64,000 nt of DNA from NCBI GenBank assembly GCA_040506195.1, contig JBEVXH010000005.1, positions 1-64,000 on the forward strand. Direction: 5' to 3'. Source of the DNA: Thiodiazotropha sp040506195 (lineage in GTDB: Bacteria > Pseudomonadota > Gammaproteobacteria > Chromatiales > Chromatiaceae). A program made the position numbers and the translations under genes. Every line of letters starts with the position of its first letter. Positions within the stretch are counted from its first letter, which is position 1. This document shows, in pieces, positions 1 through 7,980 of this stretch. A model generated the notes under the pieces. It was not told the DNA's origin. It searched no databases and was given only the letters and a program-made list of their open reading frames with translations.

Positions 1-53
1 TACCCCTCTGAGACGCCGGATACATGTCCGCTAACCACTGCGTCACTAGTTTC

Positions 54-269
54 TCAGCTTGACAAACGGGAGGCGTCCATACATGTCAATTCACCCAATT
101 GCCATAGCACTTTGGTTGAACCAAGTTTGGCCTTCAAATACTCCGGAAAATTCATCTCAACGTAAAAATGATTAGGTACTGCGCCTTCCATATCGGTAAC
201 CCAATTAAAGATCTCCTGGATGATTGGATCATCAACCCTATCCGGTTTAACGGTTTTTACGCGTGCCAT
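54..269 (-). pseudogene. AhpD/carboxymuconolactone decarboxylase-like peroxidase-related fragment
   Basis: The first ~62 residues resemble the N-terminal region of AhpD-like, peroxidase-related proteins: a VPNHFYVEMNFPEYLKAKLG-type stretch followed by KVLWQLGEL. Homology appears to stop there. The frame then runs only about 9 unrelated residues to a stop, so the helical core with the CxxC redox motif expected in this family is missing. The remaining 53 bases to the window edge give no convincing continuation in any frame. It is most likely a truncated remnant, though a frameshift or rearrangement with the rest outside the window is possible. Family assignment is by recognition only. Confidence 0.5.
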
Positions 270-718
270 CTCATGCCTCCCAATTAACTGCTCTGTGTGT
301 TTCAGTATAATTTAATATACTTAAGTCTATTATCTAGGATATACACCCTAAACCGCTCTTCATGAATGATTGAATGTTTTGACCCATCACCTCGAGAATC
401 TGTCATGGGTCAAGCTCTACTGTAAATAAGCACCCGGTGATTCAGGCCGGCCATGTCGGCACAGGCTTATCGTGAAGAGTGGGTTCATGCCTGATACAGA
501 TATTCAGGTAACAGTAGTTGTTACGTGATAGGTGTCGCATCATCAGGGATGATATTAGTATAGAGTTCATATGTAATCATATGTAAATTGATATTTTATT
601 CAGGCTTGCCCCAGTTTGATGCATGCATTGAAATTGGTTACCCCTAATAATATAAACCTCAGGCATGCCACCTTTTTACCAACAGCGCAAAACGCAATGC
701 GCTATCAAGGAGTCTTGA
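270..718. other. Intergenic stretch, no gene recognised
   Basis: This 449-base stretch is AT-rich and shows no convincing reading frame. It contains a 9-bp inverted repeat at 380-413 (listed separately) and an AT-rich segment near 540-600 that may hold promoters for the small gene at 719. Nothing else was recognised. Confidence 0.5.
380..413. repeat. 9-bp inverted repeat, possible operator or hairpin
   Basis: TTGACCCAT at 380-388 is mirrored by ATGGGTCAA at 405-413, with 16 bases between. The arms are perfect. There is no T-run after either arm, so an operator or structured RNA is as likely as a terminator. Confidence 0.35.
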
Positions 719-898
719 ATGATGGAGCGATATAATCGAAAGGAGTGCAATGATCCCTTATTTAGAGAGCTGTCAAATGCGACCAAACATGACACTACAT
801 TGGATATGCTCATCCGGAAGGCCAGGAAGGATAACCGTCACGGTAGTCTGAAATACTTCATAAAGAAGAAGGCAATAAGTAAGCAACACGCTAACTGA
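719..898 (+). CDS. Small basic hypothetical protein (59 aa)
   Basis: A 59-codon frame starts at ATG 719, six bases after a clean AAGGAG ribosome site (707-712), and ends with TGA at 896-898. The product begins MMERYNRKEC and is strongly basic toward its C-terminus (an IKKKAISK segment), with no signal peptide or membrane segment. No family is recognised. The strong ribosome site at the right spacing is the main reason to call it. It converges on the guanylate-kinase-like gene (stop at 954) with a short gap. It may be a small regulatory or nucleic-acid-binding protein, but that is a guess from charge alone. Confidence 0.45.
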   Translation: MMERYNRKECNDPLFRELSNATKHDTTLDMLIRKARKDNRHGSLKYFIKKKAISKQHAN

Positions 899-953
899 GG
901 TAAGTTGCTTCATCAATCATCTGAAGCGGTCATTACACTATTCGATCTATCCT

Positions 954-1484
954 TTAATCCATCCATTGTGGTAGTTTAAGACCCATGGTCTCCATGATCG
1001 AGCGATAGACTTTGGTCCAGGCCCCTGGCTCCAGTACATTGACATTGATGCGATGTAATTGACCTGATTGAATAGCCTGATCGAGGCATGTAGATACGTC
1101 CATTTGTTTGTCTTTAAGCGAGAAAATCACGGCTTCACGGATCTTTTCCGCAACCTGGGCGGCAATCTCCGGAGGACCAACGATAAGTACACCCTGTTTG
1201 GAAGCTTCCATGGCTGCATTGAAGTCCTCCTGCATGATGCCAACGATGCTGCCGCCGAATTTTGTGTGAGAGAGCACCTTTTTACTGGCGTTGGCCAGAT
1301 GAAACCTTGAAAGTGATGTACGACGATAGTTGGCGTCCGTAATGCGCCGGCTTGTGGTGAACCAGGTCGGTCGAACAAATCCCTCTTTCACCAATAAACG
1401 ACGTGGTGCGCTGCGACTGCCGCTCCATACACTACCGGTAATACAAACGATTTTTTTACTGTTTGGGATCTGCATGCGTACCAT
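954..1484 (-). CDS. Guanylate kinase-like protein with degenerate P-loop
   Basis: The 176-residue product follows the outline of a guanylate kinase-like domain: an N-terminal beta strand and loop (ITGSVWSGSRSAPRRLL, residues 15-31) where GMP kinases have GPSGxGKST, then FTTSRRI (about 42-48) in place of the FTTRxPR motif, then an EDFNAAMEASKQGVLIVGP stretch matching the family's later helix-strand. The Lys and Thr/Ser of the Walker A motif are not where expected, so GMP kinase activity is doubtful. It could be a binding or regulatory relative, as with membrane-associated guanylate kinase domains. No operon partner is visible. The assignment rests on the motif outline only. Confidence 0.45.
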   Translation of the reverse strand: MVRMQIPNSKKIVCITGSVWSGSRSAPRRLLVKEGFVRPTWFTTSRRITDANYRRTSLSRFHLANASKKVLSHTKFGGSIVGIMQEDFNAAMEASKQGVLIVGPPEIAAQVAEKIREAVIFSLKDKQMDVSTCLDQAIQSGQLHRINVNVLEPGAWTKVYRSIMETMGLKLPQWMD

Positions 1485-1810
1485 TTTTGATTGAAGTGTT
1501 TATATCGGTGTTATAGATAAACCGCTTTTCTCTTCAAAAACCGCCTGTCCTCAACAGGATTGCTTTTTAAAGATACATCCGTGAGTCATGAACGGCCGGA
1601 AAGTTTAGATCAATCCCTTGAATGATAGCTCAGATCGCACGTCAGTGTGATCAGATTACTTCACATGTATTAAATCGAATATATGTGTTTGAGCGGAGTT
1701 CAGTTGGTTCATAGTATTTTTCTATGTTGATTGAGTGTTGTCGATACCATCCATCTGGTCGCGCCCGCTAATGAGATAGTGGAGTTATTTTATTTTAACT
1801 GCAGAGGATA
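1485..1810. other. Intergenic, no gene recognised
   Basis: These 326 bases between two minus-strand genes show no supported frame, no strong hairpin with a T-run and no RNA signature. The part nearest 1485-1560 presumably carries the promoter of the guanylate-kinase-like gene. Confidence 0.5.
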
Positions 1811-3877
1811 CTAGCGCATAAAATCAAGCAGGCCGCCACTGCCTTTGTTTTTATCGATATAGTCGGCCACTTTATCGTGGCCATTGCTGCGCGCAATATC
1901 GTATGCGTTTTCACGGCGCAGGTTGAGATGATGGGCATCGGCCTTGACTTCCAGCAGCCGCTTTACTATTTCCATGTTGCCTTGTTCCGCTGCCAGCATC
2001 AGGGCTGAATTACCCGCATGGTTGTAATGGTTGAGATCAGGGCCATAGCGCAGCAGGATATCAAGGGTATAGATGGATCCGCTTCTGGCTGCCAGCATCA
2101 AGGCAGTGTTGCCGTTGTCGCTTTCACGGTCTATGTGCTGTTCATTCTGTATCAGTTCATTGACTAGTTCCGCATGACCGTGGGATGCGGCACGCATCAT
2201 AGGCGTAAGCCCGTCTTTGGCATGGAGATCGATCTTAGCGCCTGATCGCATCAGCAGATAGAAGATATCTTTATTGCCCGCATCGATGGCATGATAGAGC
2301 GGTGTACGGCCTTTCTCATCAGCCTGGTCGACGGCTACCCCTCTTTTCAGCAACATCTTGACGATTTCAGGCTGTTGTTTGGCAACCGCCAGAATCAAAG
2401 GCGTGATACCCTCGTCGGTGGTTTTGCTGGCATCCGCGCGATGCGCCAGTAAGAGTTTGACGAGCATTGGGTTTTTGTGTTCCACCGCCATATGCAGTGG
2501 CGTTACGCCATTATCACCGACAACATTGAGGTCGGCGTTGTACTCGATCAGTTGCCGTGCCAACTCCAGATTGTTCTCCCTGCTGGCGAGCAGCAGCGGA
2601 GTAGGGCTTGCGGCGGATGCCAGGTTGGGATCGGCGCCTTTCCCCAGCAACAGGGTTACCACTTCTTTGTGACCCTGCCAGACACTGCGGCTCAAAGGTG
2701 TGAGCCCCTCCGGGTCGAAACCGTTAATGTCCGATCCCTCTTTCAACAAGGCCTCGATCAGCGGTATCTGTCCCCGCCATGCGGCCAGATGCAGGGTACT
2801 CCAACCGGCAAAGGGATTTCTCTCTTCGTTGGCCTTGTTTCTGGACGGCATGACGGATTGGCTGACCTTGGCCAGATCGGGGAATTCACTCCGTCGGTTT
2901 TTGGTCTGGGTGGCTATGCCGCCCGCTGTCCTCAGCTTTTTGGCAATCACGTGATATTTACGAAGCTCGGCCAGATCCAGCGGGGTTTGCTTGTTACGGT
3001 TTTTCGCATTCACCTTCGCGCCACCGTTGATCAGAGCCCTGACTGTTTCTGACTGTTTCCTGTTGGTTGCGACCAGTAACGGTGTGTTGTTGTTGGCATC
3101 ATGGGTTTCAAGTTTGGCACCGGCCTTGATCAGGCTGCGCACGATGGAGGCGTACCCCAGACCGGCAGCAGAATGGAGCGGGGTATCGCCCAGGCTGTCA
3201 CTGGTATTCGGGTTGGCGCCGGCGGCTAGCAATATTTCAACTATTTCCCGGCGATTATTGATCGCCGCCTCGTGAAGTGCGCTGCGGCTGAACTCGTCCC
3301 GGGTGTCAGGTGAGACGTCGTTGGCGAGCATACGTTTGATGGTCTGTGTCTTACCTGCGGCAGCTGCACGGTTGAAGAGTTCAGATATCTGCTTGTCATC
3401 CAAGCCATCCGTGGGGGAGGTGGAGCCAAGAAGATCGAGTTTCTGTTGCGCCAGTTTGTGCCCCTGGATGGCAGCTCGTTGGTACCAGTCAGTGGCTGTT
3501 GCGAGATCGGCTTTAACTCCCCAGCCATGTTCGTACATGGTCCCGGTTGTGTATTGCGCCTCTATATGTTCCTGTTTGGCTGCCAGTAGAAACCATTGAT
3601 AGGCCCTAGACGGGTCCTTTTTGACACCGCGCCCTGCACGATAGAGTCCGCCAAGGGCGAATTGAGCGTCCTGATCACCTTGTTGGGCCAGGTTTTGATA
3701 GATTTCCGCCGCTTTGATGAAGTTGCGCACGCGTATTGCCGCTTCCGCCTCTTCATGGGTGGAGGCGTGGAGCAGCAGTGGAAAGAGGAGTAGGAGGATC
3801 AGCAGAGATGCTGCCATAGCGTGGAGTGAGGTTAGGTTTCCACCTCTACTAAGCGGTGCCGTGTTTGGTTTCCACAT
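1811..3877 (-). CDS. Exported Sel1-like/ankyrin repeat protein
   Basis: The protein has a hydrophobic export segment (a MAASLLILLLLFPLLLHAS-like core, residues ~21-39 from the chosen start), then two or three Sel1-like repeats (AQFALGGLYRAGRGV, AQYTTGTMYEHGWGV). Two ankyrin blocks follow, of about five and ten repeats (repeated GxTPLxxA motifs), separated by a charged linker. Such proteins are protein-interaction scaffolds; here it is likely periplasmic or an inner-membrane-anchored periplasmic protein. ATG 3877 is preferred: AGGA lies just upstream and it overlaps the preceding oxidoreductase gene by only 29 bases. A longer start at 3943 would extend the overlap to 95 bases. The overlap implies one operon, so a role in assembling or docking the redox complex is plausible but inferred. 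Confidence 0.8.
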   Translation of the reverse strand: MWKPNTAPLSRGGNLTSLHAMAASLLILLLLFPLLLHASTHEEAEAAIRVRNFIKAAEIYQNLAQQGDQDAQFALGGLYRAGRGVKKDPSRAYQWFLLAAKQEHIEAQYTTGTMYEHGWGVKADLATATDWYQRAAIQGHKLAQQKLDLLGSTSPTDGLDDKQISELFNRAAAAGKTQTIKRMLANDVSPDTRDEFSRSALHEAAINNRREIVEILLAAGANPNTSDSLGDTPLHSAAGLGYASIVRSLIKAGAKLETHDANNNTPLLVATNRKQSETVRALINGGAKVNAKNRNKQTPLDLAELRKYHVIAKKLRTAGGIATQTKNRRSEFPDLAKVSQSVMPSRNKANEERNPFAGWSTLHLAAWRGQIPLIEALLKEGSDINGFDPEGLTPLSRSVWQGHKEVVTLLLGKGADPNLASAASPTPLLLASRENNLELARQLIEYNADLNVVGDNGVTPLHMAVEHKNPMLVKLLLAHRADASKTTDEGITPLILAVAKQQPEIVKMLLKRGVAVDQADEKGRTPLYHAIDAGNKDIFYLLMRSGAKIDLHAKDGLTPMMRAASHGHAELVNELIQNEQHIDRESDNGNTALMLAARSGSIYTLDILLRYGPDLNHYNHAGNSALMLAAEQGNMEIVKRLLEVKADAHHLNLRRENAYDIARSNGHDKVADYIDKNKGSGGLLDFMR

Positions 3878-5192
3878 TGATTCCTGTCTCTTTAAGAAAG
3901 CCTGTTGGTAGGATGCCGCCGGCACATATGATGGCTGCGTCATTAGGTATTACAATCTTCTCTCCCCCTTTGTCGATGGTAACTTCCTCAGGTGTGAATT
4001 CAACGACATTGGAGCTGAGCAGTAGATTGATTCTTCCTGTATCCACAGCGGCATCCACCTTCGCCCGGTTTTTCTTTTTGGCCCGGCTGAAGGCGCCGCT
4101 CCGGTAGGAGAGCGTTACCGTGGTTCCCGGTTCGTCGGCAATGCTGTGGGCGGCTTCCAAGGCACTGTCACCGCCGCCGACGATCAGAACATGCTGATTC
4201 CTGTATTGTTCCGGATCGATCAGCCGATAGGTGACCTTACTTAAATCCTCTCCCGGTACGCCGAGTTTTCTGGGTGTGCCGCGCCTGCCGATGGTGAGCA
4301 GTACCGTACGGGTATGATAGACGTCTTTATTGGTTTTGACCTCATATCCTCCCTTGCCATTAGACAGAATCTTCTCCACCCGCTCATGGTAACTGATTTT
4401 TACACCGGTTTTTTTCTCTACTTTCTGCCAGAATTCCAGCAGTTTCTCCTTGGTTGTTTCGGTGAATTTCACCTCACCGACCAGCGGCATTTTGACGGGC
4501 GCGGTCATCACCAATTTCCCCCGGGGGAATTGAAATACGGTTCCCCCCAAGGATTCCTGTTCAACGGTCTTGTATTTTAGTTTTTTCTCCATGGATCTCA
4601 GTGAGGCGCAAAACCCAGCCGGACCGGCGCCGACTATTAAGACATCCAGCGGTGCGGAGGCGGAGGCGTCGTTATTGAGATCGTCGAAAATGTAATCCAG
4701 TGCTTTATATCCCTGTTCGATGGCGTTCCTGATCAGTCCCATGCCACCCAATTCACCGGCAATATAGATACCGGGCATGCTTGTCTCGAAGTTGGGTTTC
4801 AGGAGCGGGATGTCTACGCCGCGCTTTTCGGTACCGAATACTAGGGTGATGGCATCGAATGGGCAGGCGGTCTTGCAGGCGCCGTGGCCGATACAGTTGG
4901 TAGGTGCGATCAGTTCCGCCTTATTTTCAATCAGGCCAAGTACAGGGTGATTTGCCTGCTCCGGACAGGCCTTGACACAGGTGCCGCAGCCCATGCACTT
5001 CCCCGGGTCGATTAACGGATGGAGTGAGGCGGGTTCTGTCAAACCGGCCTCGAACTCCTCAGTTTTCAGTGCGAGGTTCCGTTTGCTTTTACGTTTGGTA
5101 TAGATAGCATAGATTAGCCATACGAAAAGTATGGGTATCGCGTATATCATGTATAGGTCTAGGGAGTACTGCATATTACTGTTTGTACTCAA
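3849..5192 (-). CDS. Membrane-anchored 4Fe-4S/FAD thioredoxin-reductase-like oxidoreductase
   Basis: In order: a membrane segment (about residues 10-32), a dicluster ferredoxin domain (about 60-120) and an FAD/NAD(P)H disulfide-reductase-type domain with VGAGPAG near 186 and a second dinucleotide motif, VGGGDSALEAA, near 340. The first cluster has the classic CxxCxxCxxxCP spacing (CMGCGTCVKACP). The second reads CIGHGACKTACP, so the second ligand is His instead of Cys. No CxxC active-site disulfide like that of true thioredoxin reductase is visible. The likely role is moving electrons between a pyridine nucleotide and membrane cytochromes. It lies divergent to the cytochrome operon and overlaps the ankyrin gene downstream. 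Substrate and direction of flow are inferred. Confidence 0.85.
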   Translation of the reverse strand: MSTNSNMQYSLDLYMIYAIPILFVWLIYAIYTKRKSKRNLALKTEEFEAGLTEPASLHPLIDPGKCMGCGTCVKACPEQANHPVLGLIENKAELIAPTNCIGHGACKTACPFDAITLVFGTEKRGVDIPLLKPNFETSMPGIYIAGELGGMGLIRNAIEQGYKALDYIFDDLNNDASASAPLDVLIVGAGPAGFCASLRSMEKKLKYKTVEQESLGGTVFQFPRGKLVMTAPVKMPLVGEVKFTETTKEKLLEFWQKVEKKTGVKISYHERVEKILSNGKGGYEVKTNKDVYHTRTVLLTIGRRGTPRKLGVPGEDLSKVTYRLIDPEQYRNQHVLIVGGGDSALEAAHSIADEPGTTVTLSYRSGAFSRAKKKNRAKVDAAVDTGRINLLLSSNVVEFTPEEVTIDKGGEKIVIPNDAAIICAGGILPTGFLKETGINVETKHGTA

Positions 5193-5368
5193 AATTTCAG
5201 AGAGTGTTGTAGTTCACATTTCATTAGTTAAGAACGCCTGAATTTTTACAGCCTTATTCATCATTTCGGTCTCTTTGCCGAAAACATAAATGATGTCAGA
5301 GTGTGTTTTTGTGAAGCTCTTCATGGATGGGAAAAATGTCCCAATATATGATAGCTGCATGCGCTTAA

Positions 5369-5382
5369 TTGAGGCTGATCAT
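5369..5382 (+). promoter_or_regulatory. Candidate FNR/CRP-family site before the cytochrome operon
   Basis: TTGAG-GCTG-ATCAT matches 8 of the 10 defined bases of the FNR consensus TTGAT-N4-ATCAA. It sits 65 bases upstream of the start at 5447, inside the 254-base divergent region, and could place an activator near -41.5 of a start site around 5417. An anaerobic regulator controlling a cytochrome conduit would make sense, but a single-site match is weak evidence. Confidence 0.3.
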
Positions 5383-5446
5383 AAGATACAACTCAATAAA
5401 AATGTTAATAAGTAATTGAATTTATACCATTTTATAGGTGATATAG

Positions 5447-6358
5447 ATGAATACAGCCGCAATTCCGGCCAGCGTTAATGAGACAGTTCTTGATAGGGTT
5501 TTCTCCGCATGGCAGCAACGAGCAGGCCTAATTACAACTCTAGGATTTACACTGTTTTCCATACTTTTGCTCTATATGGGATGGCTAAATCATACAGAAG
5601 CGGTATGGACAGCGGAATCTGGATGGGGATATTGGTTTGGAATTGTCGGTGGCAGCCTGATGCTGATGTTGTTGCTCTATCCCATGCGCAAGCGGCTTCA
5701 CTTCATGAACAAGTGGCTGACGGTCAAGTTCTGGTTTCGCCTGCACATGGTATTTGGTGTCCTGGGGCCTGTATTGATCATGATGCATTCGAGTTTCCAC
5801 ATTGGCTCGCTGAACGGACAGGTGGCCCTTTACAGCATGTTGTTCGTGGCCATCAGTGGCCTGTTCGGCCGTTATTTCTATACCCGAATCCACTATGGCT
5901 TGTATGGTAAAAAGGCCACATTCGCCTCTCTGCATGCAGACTCGGCGGAGTTGAATAAAAAACTCGGTCCCCTGTTCGAGCTCCAGCCCAGGGCGCGAGA
6001 GATGATGAAGCAGTATGAGAAAATGGTAATGGAAGCCCCTAAAGGCCCGATTGCCAGCGCCAATCACTGGTTCAAGATGCGACTCATGTCCGTCAGAATC
6101 TACCCGACTGTAATGCGCGCATTGAATAAAAAACTCTTGGCAGCCGGTCATCGAAAGAACTGGAACAGGGCCAAAGTAAGGCGCAAACAACTTCGTATCC
6201 GGAAAATGCTGCTGACACATCGCAGTATACTTCGACAGATTCTCGAGCTACATTTCTACGAGAGGCTATTCGCTATTTGGCATCTACTTCATATGCCGCT
6301 GTTCATCATGATGGTAATAACCGGTTTTGTGCATGTCTATGCTGTTCATGCTTATTAA
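5447..6358 (+). CDS. Multi-pass b-type cytochrome-like membrane protein
   Basis: This 303-residue integral membrane protein has hydrophobic segments at about 29-46, 61-77, 98-112, 125-143 and 277-298, and a basic cytoplasmic stretch between ~150 and 265. Histidines sit in or beside helices (RLHMVFG ~99, MMHSSFH ~112-116, WHLLHMPLF ~278-281, FVHVYAVH ~292-298), as expected for two b-type hemes. It most resembles the ferric-reductase-like or cytochrome b membrane partners found with this type of ferredoxin/FAD oxidoreductase. A ribosome site (AGGTGA) precedes ATG 5447. It is the first gene of the plus-strand operon and probably passes electrons between the cytoplasmic or membrane dehydrogenase and the periplasmic multiheme proteins. 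Confidence 0.75.
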   Translation: MNTAAIPASVNETVLDRVFSAWQQRAGLITTLGFTLFSILLLYMGWLNHTEAVWTAESGWGYWFGIVGGSLMLMLLLYPMRKRLHFMNKWLTVKFWFRLHMVFGVLGPVLIMMHSSFHIGSLNGQVALYSMLFVAISGLFGRYFYTRIHYGLYGKKATFASLHADSAELNKKLGPLFELQPRAREMMKQYEKMVMEAPKGPIASANHWFKMRLMSVRIYPTVMRALNKKLLAAGHRKNWNRAKVRRKQLRIRKMLLTHRSILRQILELHFYERLFAIWHLLHMPLFIMMVITGFVHVYAVHAY

Positions 6359-6383
6359 TTAACGAGTAACTTTTTTTAGATTC

Positions 6384-7961
6384 GTGATGATACGAAATGG
6401 CTGCTATGCCTTTTGTCTGTGTCTACTCATGCTTTGCTCTATTTCTCCTGTCATGGCTGGGAAGCTGGATCTTATTTTGATGCCCGGTCCGGTGATTTCT
6501 GGTCATGCCGAGTTTGAGGAAAAGTGCGAAAGCTGCCACGAGACACTGAAAAAGTCTGAACAGGTGGAACGTTGCCTCTCATGTCACGACCATAGTGATG
6601 TCGCCAAGGACATCGAACAGGGTATGGGGTATCACGGCAGGCTTGATCCGGAACAGGCAAAAAACTGTAAGCGTTGCCATACGGAACACAAAGGCCGGGA
6701 GCGGGACATTGTCAATCTGGACAGCGAATCGTTCGATCACAGTCAAACCGATTTCAGTCTCAAGGGAGCTCACACAACCCTGACATGCCAACTCTGTCAT
6801 ACCCAGGAATTCAAGAAATACAGCCAGGCGCCTTCTCTCTGCTTCGATTGCCATGAATCCGATGATGCCCACAAAGGAAAGCTTGGTAAGGAGTGTGAAA
6901 CCTGCCATAACGAAAAGAGCTGGAGCAAGCAGACCTTCGACCACGACCTTGATACGGAATACCCACTCAGTGGCAAGCACAGAGAGCTGGATTGCAGATT
7001 GTGTCATGCCGATGATCACTACAAAAACACCCCAAAGGAGTGTGTCGGCTGCCATCTGATCAATGATGCGCACAATGGGCGCTATGGCAAGGTGTGCGCC
7101 AAGTGTCACAGTACGGAAGGGTGGAAAGAACTGGTTTTCAATCATGCTGCAGATACCGAATTTCCACTGGAGGGTCGGCATAAGGATGTCCCTTGCGACA
7201 CCTGCCATAAGCGGGGTCCGTATGAGAAAAAGCCCGCCAAGCGCTGTTTTTCATGCCATGAAAAAGATGATGTGCACAAAGGCCGCAATGGTGAGAAGTG
7301 CGAGGATTGTCACAGCGCTGAGAGCTGGACCAAAGTGAAGTTCGAACATGGCAATGACACCCAGTTTCCACTCAAGGGCAAACATCAGGATCTGGTCTGT
7401 ACCGCCTGCCATCGCACAGTGGCGATGGACGACCTTCAAGAGGCCGATTGCATCACTTGTCATCGGCCCATCGATGTGCATAAGAATGAGCTGGGTGAGG
7501 ATTGCGGTTATTGCCATAATGAACAGGGATGGAACGTTAAACTCTTTTTTGAGCACGACATCACCCGTTTTCCTCTGATCGGCATCCACAGTGTCACCAC
7601 TTGTGAATCCTGCCATCTGAATGCCGAATTTCAACAAACCGATACTGCCTGCCTTGCCTGCCATGAGAGCGAAGAGCCCCACGAGGGCCGCATGGGGGAG
7701 AAGTGCGGTGACTGCCACAACCCAAATGCCTGGCTATTGTGGACCTTCGATCATGATACCCAGACTGACTTTCCACTGGAGGGTAAGCACGGAGAAATCT
7801 ACTGTGACAAATGCCATCGGACGGATCTGACAGAACATAAACAATCCGCTAACCACTGCTACGGCTGTCACCGGGGAGATGACATACATCGCGGCGGCTT
7901 CGGCCGTCACTGCGATCGTTGCCATAGCACAGAGACCTTCGAGGATCCGGTCATTCGTTGA
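6384..7961 (+). CDS. 21-heme periplasmic cytochrome c
   Basis: After a Sec signal peptide (cleavage near SPVMAGK, residue ~26) the 525-residue protein carries 21 CXXCH motifs. A recurring module contains a histidine-bearing F(D/N/E)H segment, then FPLxGxH, then CxxCH about seven residues later; it recurs roughly every 60-70 residues with three hemes per unit. The extra histidines can provide distal axial ligands, giving bis-His low-potential hemes as in the NrfB/c3-like doubled-CXXCH families. It begins 25 bases after the membrane protein and ends 19 bases before the giant cytochrome. The likely role is electron carriage across the periplasm. Donor and acceptor are inferred from gene order only. 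Confidence 0.92.
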   Translation: MMIRNGCYAFCLCLLMLCSISPVMAGKLDLILMPGPVISGHAEFEEKCESCHETLKKSEQVERCLSCHDHSDVAKDIEQGMGYHGRLDPEQAKNCKRCHTEHKGRERDIVNLDSESFDHSQTDFSLKGAHTTLTCQLCHTQEFKKYSQAPSLCFDCHESDDAHKGKLGKECETCHNEKSWSKQTFDHDLDTEYPLSGKHRELDCRLCHADDHYKNTPKECVGCHLINDAHNGRYGKVCAKCHSTEGWKELVFNHAADTEFPLEGRHKDVPCDTCHKRGPYEKKPAKRCFSCHEKDDVHKGRNGEKCEDCHSAESWTKVKFEHGNDTQFPLKGKHQDLVCTACHRTVAMDDLQEADCITCHRPIDVHKNELGEDCGYCHNEQGWNVKLFFEHDITRFPLIGIHSVTTCESCHLNAEFQQTDTACLACHESEEPHEGRMGEKCGDCHNPNAWLLWTFDHDTQTDFPLEGKHGEIYCDKCHRTDLTEHKQSANHCYGCHRGDDIHRGGFGRHCDRCHSTETFEDPVIR

Positions 7962-7980
7962 CTGCCATCGGAATGGACAA

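Noticed and set aside
1..100. Possible integron attC site at the left edge
   Set aside because: The imperfect GACGCC...ATGTC repeats do not have the inverted R-box layout of attC and no integrase or cassette is seen.
5447..6358. MtrB/MtrA-type or NapC/CymA-type entry protein
   Set aside because: The protein has no CXXCH motif and is polytopic with helix-associated His, so it is not a NapC/CymA c-type quinol dehydrogenase.
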